Origin: an uncultured Selenomonadales bacterium
Lineage (GTDB): Bacteria > Bacillota > Negativicutes > Selenomonadales > Selenomonadaceae
Assembly: GCA_937915885.1 (NCBI GenBank)
Contig: CALGGP010000231.1
Coordinates: 1 to 7,774, forward strand
Reading direction: 5' to 3'
Length of the DNA: 7,774 nucleotides
Within the stretch, counting starts at the first letter, position 1; every line of letters begins with the position of its first letter. Made by a program: the position numbers and the translations under genes. Below the pieces are notes generated by a model that was not told where the DNA came from, made no database searches, and saw nothing but the letters and a program-made list of their open reading frames with translations. Of the stretch, positions 5,652 through 7,774 are shown piece after piece.

Positions 5652-6641
5652 ATGTCAGTATTGATTTGCGGAGGCGCGGGCTACATCGGTTCTCACGCCG
5701 TCCGAAAATTCCTCGACGCGGGCGAAAATGTTATCGTCGTCGACAGCCTCGAGACCGGTCATCGCGCCTCTATCGATCCGAACGTCAAACTTTACGTCGG
5801 CGATATTCGCAAGCCCGCCGTGCTCGACGAAATTTTTTCCGACAATCGCATCGACGCCGTCATTCATTTTGCCGCCTACTCACTCGTCGGCGAGAGCGTT
5901 GCTCAACCGCTGAAGTACTTCAATAATAACGTCGGCGGCATGCAAACTCTTCTCGAGGCGATGACGCGTCACGGCGTCAAACGGATCGTTTTTTCATCGA
6001 CGGCGGCGGTCTACGGCGAGCCCAAGAAAACTCCGATCGAAGAGGACGATCCGACGCAACCGACTAATCCCTACGGCGAGACGAAACTCACGATGGAAAA
6101 AATGATGAAGTGGGTCAGTCGCGCCAACGGGATTAATTTTGTTTCGCTCCGATATTTCAATGCGGCGGGCGCCATAGAGGACGGCTCGATCGGCGAGGCG
6201 CACGTCCACGAGACGCATTTGATCCCGTTGATCCTCCAAGTGCCGTTGAAAAAACGAGACGCGATCACCATTTTCGGGACGGATTATCCGACGGCGGACG
6301 GCACTTGCATCAGAGACTACATTCATGTGCTCGACCTTGCCGACGCTCATTTGAAGGCGCTCGAATATCTCCGCGCGGACGGCGAGAGTAATATTTTCAA
6401 TCTGGGGAGCGGCGCGGGATTTTCCGTCAAGCAGATGATCAAAACCGCCGAAAAAGTCACGGGGCAATCGATTAACGTCAAGCTCGGAGATCGGCGCGCG
6501 GGTGATCCTGCGGTGCTGATCGCGTCGAGTGAGAAGGCGAAAAAAATTTTGCATTGGGCACCGCAATTCGACGACGTTGAAAAAATCATAGCCGACGCTT
6601 GGACGTGGCATCGCGCGCACCCGAACGGCTACGATGATTGA
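5652..6641 (+). CDS. galE: UDP-glucose 4-epimerase
   Basis: This 329-residue cytoplasmic enzyme interconverts UDP-glucose and UDP-galactose using bound NAD. It links the Leloir galactose pathway to precursors of surface polysaccharide and lipopolysaccharide. The Rossmann NAD-binding loop GGAGYIG is at residues 7-13, and Asp31 ends the second strand. HFAAYSLVGES (72-82) is the usual GalE segment. The catalytic set is Thr117 in SST (115-117), with Tyr141 and Lys145 in the YxxxK motif. The C-terminal half carries the family's RYFNAAGA and DYIHVLDLADAH stretches. Length is normal for short bacterial GalE (about 330), and nothing looks broken. AGGAGG (5639-5644) lies seven bases before the ATG and follows the terminator T-run almost directly. 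The thioesterase gene starts 23 bases after the stop codon. Substrate range (UDP-Glc only or also UDP-GlcNAc) cannot be judged. Confidence 0.95.
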   Translation: MSVLICGGAGYIGSHAVRKFLDAGENVIVVDSLETGHRASIDPNVKLYVGDIRKPAVLDEIFSDNRIDAVIHFAAYSLVGESVAQPLKYFNNNVGGMQTLLEAMTRHGVKRIVFSSTAAVYGEPKKTPIEEDDPTQPTNPYGETKLTMEKMMKWVSRANGINFVSLRYFNAAGAIEDGSIGEAHVHETHLIPLILQVPLKKRDAITIFGTDYPTADGTCIRDYIHVLDLADAHLKALEYLRADGESNIFNLGSGAGFSVKQMIKTAEKVTGQSINVKLGDRRAGDPAVLIASSEKAKKILHWAPQFDDVEKIIADAWTWHRAHPNGYDD

Positions 6642-6664
6642 CGACGATTACTGGAGTGAGCGCA

Positions 6665-7051
6665 ATGGAATTGGAGATCGGATTGAAAAACGAAGTCGAA
6701 GGGCGCTCGACGGAGGAAACGTCGGCGGTCGCAATGGGCAGCGGCAGTTTAAAAGTGTTGTCGACGCCGTCAATGATCGCGCTGATGGAGCAGGCGGCGT
6801 CGGAGCTGGTCGATCGAAATTTGCCGGCGGATCGGACGAGCGTCGGCATCTCGCTCAACGTCAAACACATAGCGGCGACGCCGATCGGATTAAAACTCCG
6901 CGCGGAGGCGACGATTACATCAATCGACGGGCGGAAAATAATTTTCGACGTGCGGGCGTTTGACGAGCGCGAAGAGATCGGGCGCGGCACTCACGAGCGA
7001 TTCATCGTCGATCGGAAAAATTTTCAATCGAAAGCGGACGGTAAGAGGTAA
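6665..7051 (+). CDS. FlK-like hotdog-fold acyl-CoA thioesterase
   Basis: This 128-residue protein is of the thioesterase family that includes fluoroacetyl-CoA thioesterase FlK. These are small single-domain hotdog enzymes that hydrolyse acyl-CoA thioesters in the cytoplasm. The three residues known to matter in FlK (Thr42, Glu50, His76) are matched by Thr34, Glu42 and His68, with exactly the same spacings of 8 and 26. They lie in STPSMIALMEQAA (33-45) and TSVGISLNVKH (58-68). The end GRGTHERFIV, near 105-115, is also typical. There is no reason to think fluoroacetate is the substrate, since such homologues are widespread and mostly uncharacterised. The ATG at 6665 is preferred because GGAG (6653-6656) precedes it by eight bases. 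A TTG at 6638, overlapping the galE stop, is the alternative. The stop codon is five bases before the next start codon, so this gene is coupled to it. Confidence 0.85.
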   Translation: MELEIGLKNEVEGRSTEETSAVAMGSGSLKVLSTPSMIALMEQAASELVDRNLPADRTSVGISLNVKHIAATPIGLKLRAEATITSIDGRKIIFDVRAFDEREEIGRGTHERFIVDRKNFQSKADGKR

Positions 7052-7056
7052 AAACT

Positions 7057-7774
7057 ATGGCGTATTTTAATAATCGCGACGAATACGCGGTGGTCAACGG
7101 CACGACGGACGGCGATACGATTTACAACTCGACGGGTGCGGATCACGCGACGGTGTACGGCGGCGAAGGTAATGATTACATAAACAGTGGGAGCTCAAAG
7201 TCTCTTTTTGATGGTGGCGATGGTGATGATATTATTGCCAATGAATCTGACGGTGAGCAGGTAACTCTACTCGGAGGCGCGGGCAACGATACCATTCACA
7301 GTTCGGGAATCAAGGCTTCAATTGACGCGGGCGACGGCGATGATTACGTCAAAAATTATGATACTGCCGTCAACTCTACTGTAGACAGCGGTAAAGGCAA
7401 TGATTATATCAATAATTGGAGCTCAAAATCCGTTCTTAACGGCAGTGATGGTGACGATATCGTTACTAACAACGCTGACGGTGAACAAGTAACTCTATTC
7501 GGCGGTGCGGGCAATGATACCATTCACAGTTCGGGAGTCAACGCATCAATCGATGCGGGCGACGGTGATGATTACGTCAAAAATTATGATACTGCCGTCA
7601 ACTCTACTGTAGACAGCGGTAAAGGCAATGATTATATCAATAATTGGAGCTCAAAATCCGTTCTTAACGGCAGTGATGGTGACGATATCGTTACTAACAA
7701 CGCTGACGGTGAACAAGTAACTCTATTCGGCGGTGCGGGCAATGATACCATTCACAGTTCGGGAGTCAACGCAT
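7057..7774 (+). CDS. RTX-like calcium-binding repeat protein (partial, 5' end only)
   Basis: The reading frame is open from the ATG to the window end (239 codons), so this is the N-terminal part of a probably much longer protein. The ribosome-binding site AAGAGG (7043-7048) overlaps the end of the thioesterase gene. After about 31 residues of unique sequence, the protein becomes a string of roughly 19-residue repeats. Each carries a glycine- and aspartate-rich turn such as GGAGNDTI, GDGDDYV or GKGNDYI, close to the GGxGxDxxx nonapeptide of RTX proteins, which bind calcium in a beta-roll. Four such repeats make a 76-residue higher-order unit. No N-terminal signal peptide is present, so export by a type I system using a C-terminal signal, outside the window, is the likeliest route. 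This is inferred from the family. Adhesin, surface-layer or enzyme functions cannot be separated without the C terminus. Confidence 0.8.
   Translation, partial: MAYFNNRDEYAVVNGTTDGDTIYNSTGADHATVYGGEGNDYINSGSSKSLFDGGDGDDIIANESDGEQVTLLGGAGNDTIHSSGIKASIDAGDGDDYVKNYDTAVNSTVDSGKGNDYINNWSSKSVLNGSDGDDIVTNNADGEQVTLFGGAGNDTIHSSGVNASIDAGDGDDYVKNYDTAVNSTVDSGKGNDYINNWSSKSVLNGSDGDDIVTNNADGEQVTLFGGAGNDTIHSSGVNA
7150..7774 (+). repeat. 228-bp tandem repeats within the RTX-like gene
   Basis: Units start at 7150, 7378 and 7606, and the third is cut by the window end. Period 228 bp equals 76 codons, so the frame is kept. Units two and three are identical by eye from 7339-7546 against 7567-7774 (208 bp). Unit one is more diverged at the DNA level but has the same protein layout. 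Each unit contains four subrepeats of 18-20 codons. This pattern points to recent duplication or ongoing recombination between units, and the copy number may vary between strains. Confidence 0.9.

Overview
The window looks like chromosomal DNA from a Gram-negative-walled (diderm) Firmicute. A Selenomonadaceae or other Negativicutes genome, possibly an uncultured gut or rumen lineage, is the best guess. The reasons are an LptF/LptG-type lipopolysaccharide-export permease next to Firmicutes-style genes (a ROK sugar kinase of the beta-glucoside-kinase type and strong AGGAGG-like ribosome-binding sites), AT-rich intergenic DNA around moderately GC-rich genes, and a gene for a repetitive RTX-like acidic protein. 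The taxonomic placement is inference. No marker RNA gene is present.

Layout: (1) Positions 1-195 are an AT-rich divergent intergenic region. A possible ribosome-binding site and ATG of a minus-strand gene lie at the very left edge, and a plausible promoter faces right. (2) A ROK-family sugar kinase (196-1080) is followed by an LptF/LptG permease (1168-2262), which has its own good sigma-70-like promoter at 1088-1116. (3) Positions 2263-2695 are 433 bp without a convincing gene but dense in structure: GGCGCC-centred palindromes, a 50-bp sequence repeated at a 71-bp spacing, and a hairpin whose T-tract is on the minus strand. (4) Two genes of unknown function, 247 and 682 codons (2696-3439 and 3502-5550), lie in the same direction and probably form an operon. 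The larger protein starts with two diverged copies of a ~110-residue module, and its remainder looks like tandem small helical or winged-helix DNA-binding folds. The pair ends at a long-loop terminator that resembles the palindromic repeat of region 3. (5) UDP-glucose 4-epimerase galE (5652-6641), a FlK-like hotdog thioesterase (6665-7051) and the start of an RTX-like repeat protein (7057 to the window end) are tightly spaced. The last gene has 76-residue (228-bp) repeats, identical over at least 208 bp, and runs off the window.

Functionally, the permease and galE fit cell-envelope polysaccharide and lipopolysaccharide work, and the ROK kinase fits sugar uptake. The repeat protein is probably exported. 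The best candidate for something undescribed is the 247/682-codon pair with its repeat-rich upstream region. I do not recognise a function for either protein. Genes in the window also show a within-gene shift from C-ending codons at the 5' end to G-ending codons at the 3' end, most clearly in the permease.
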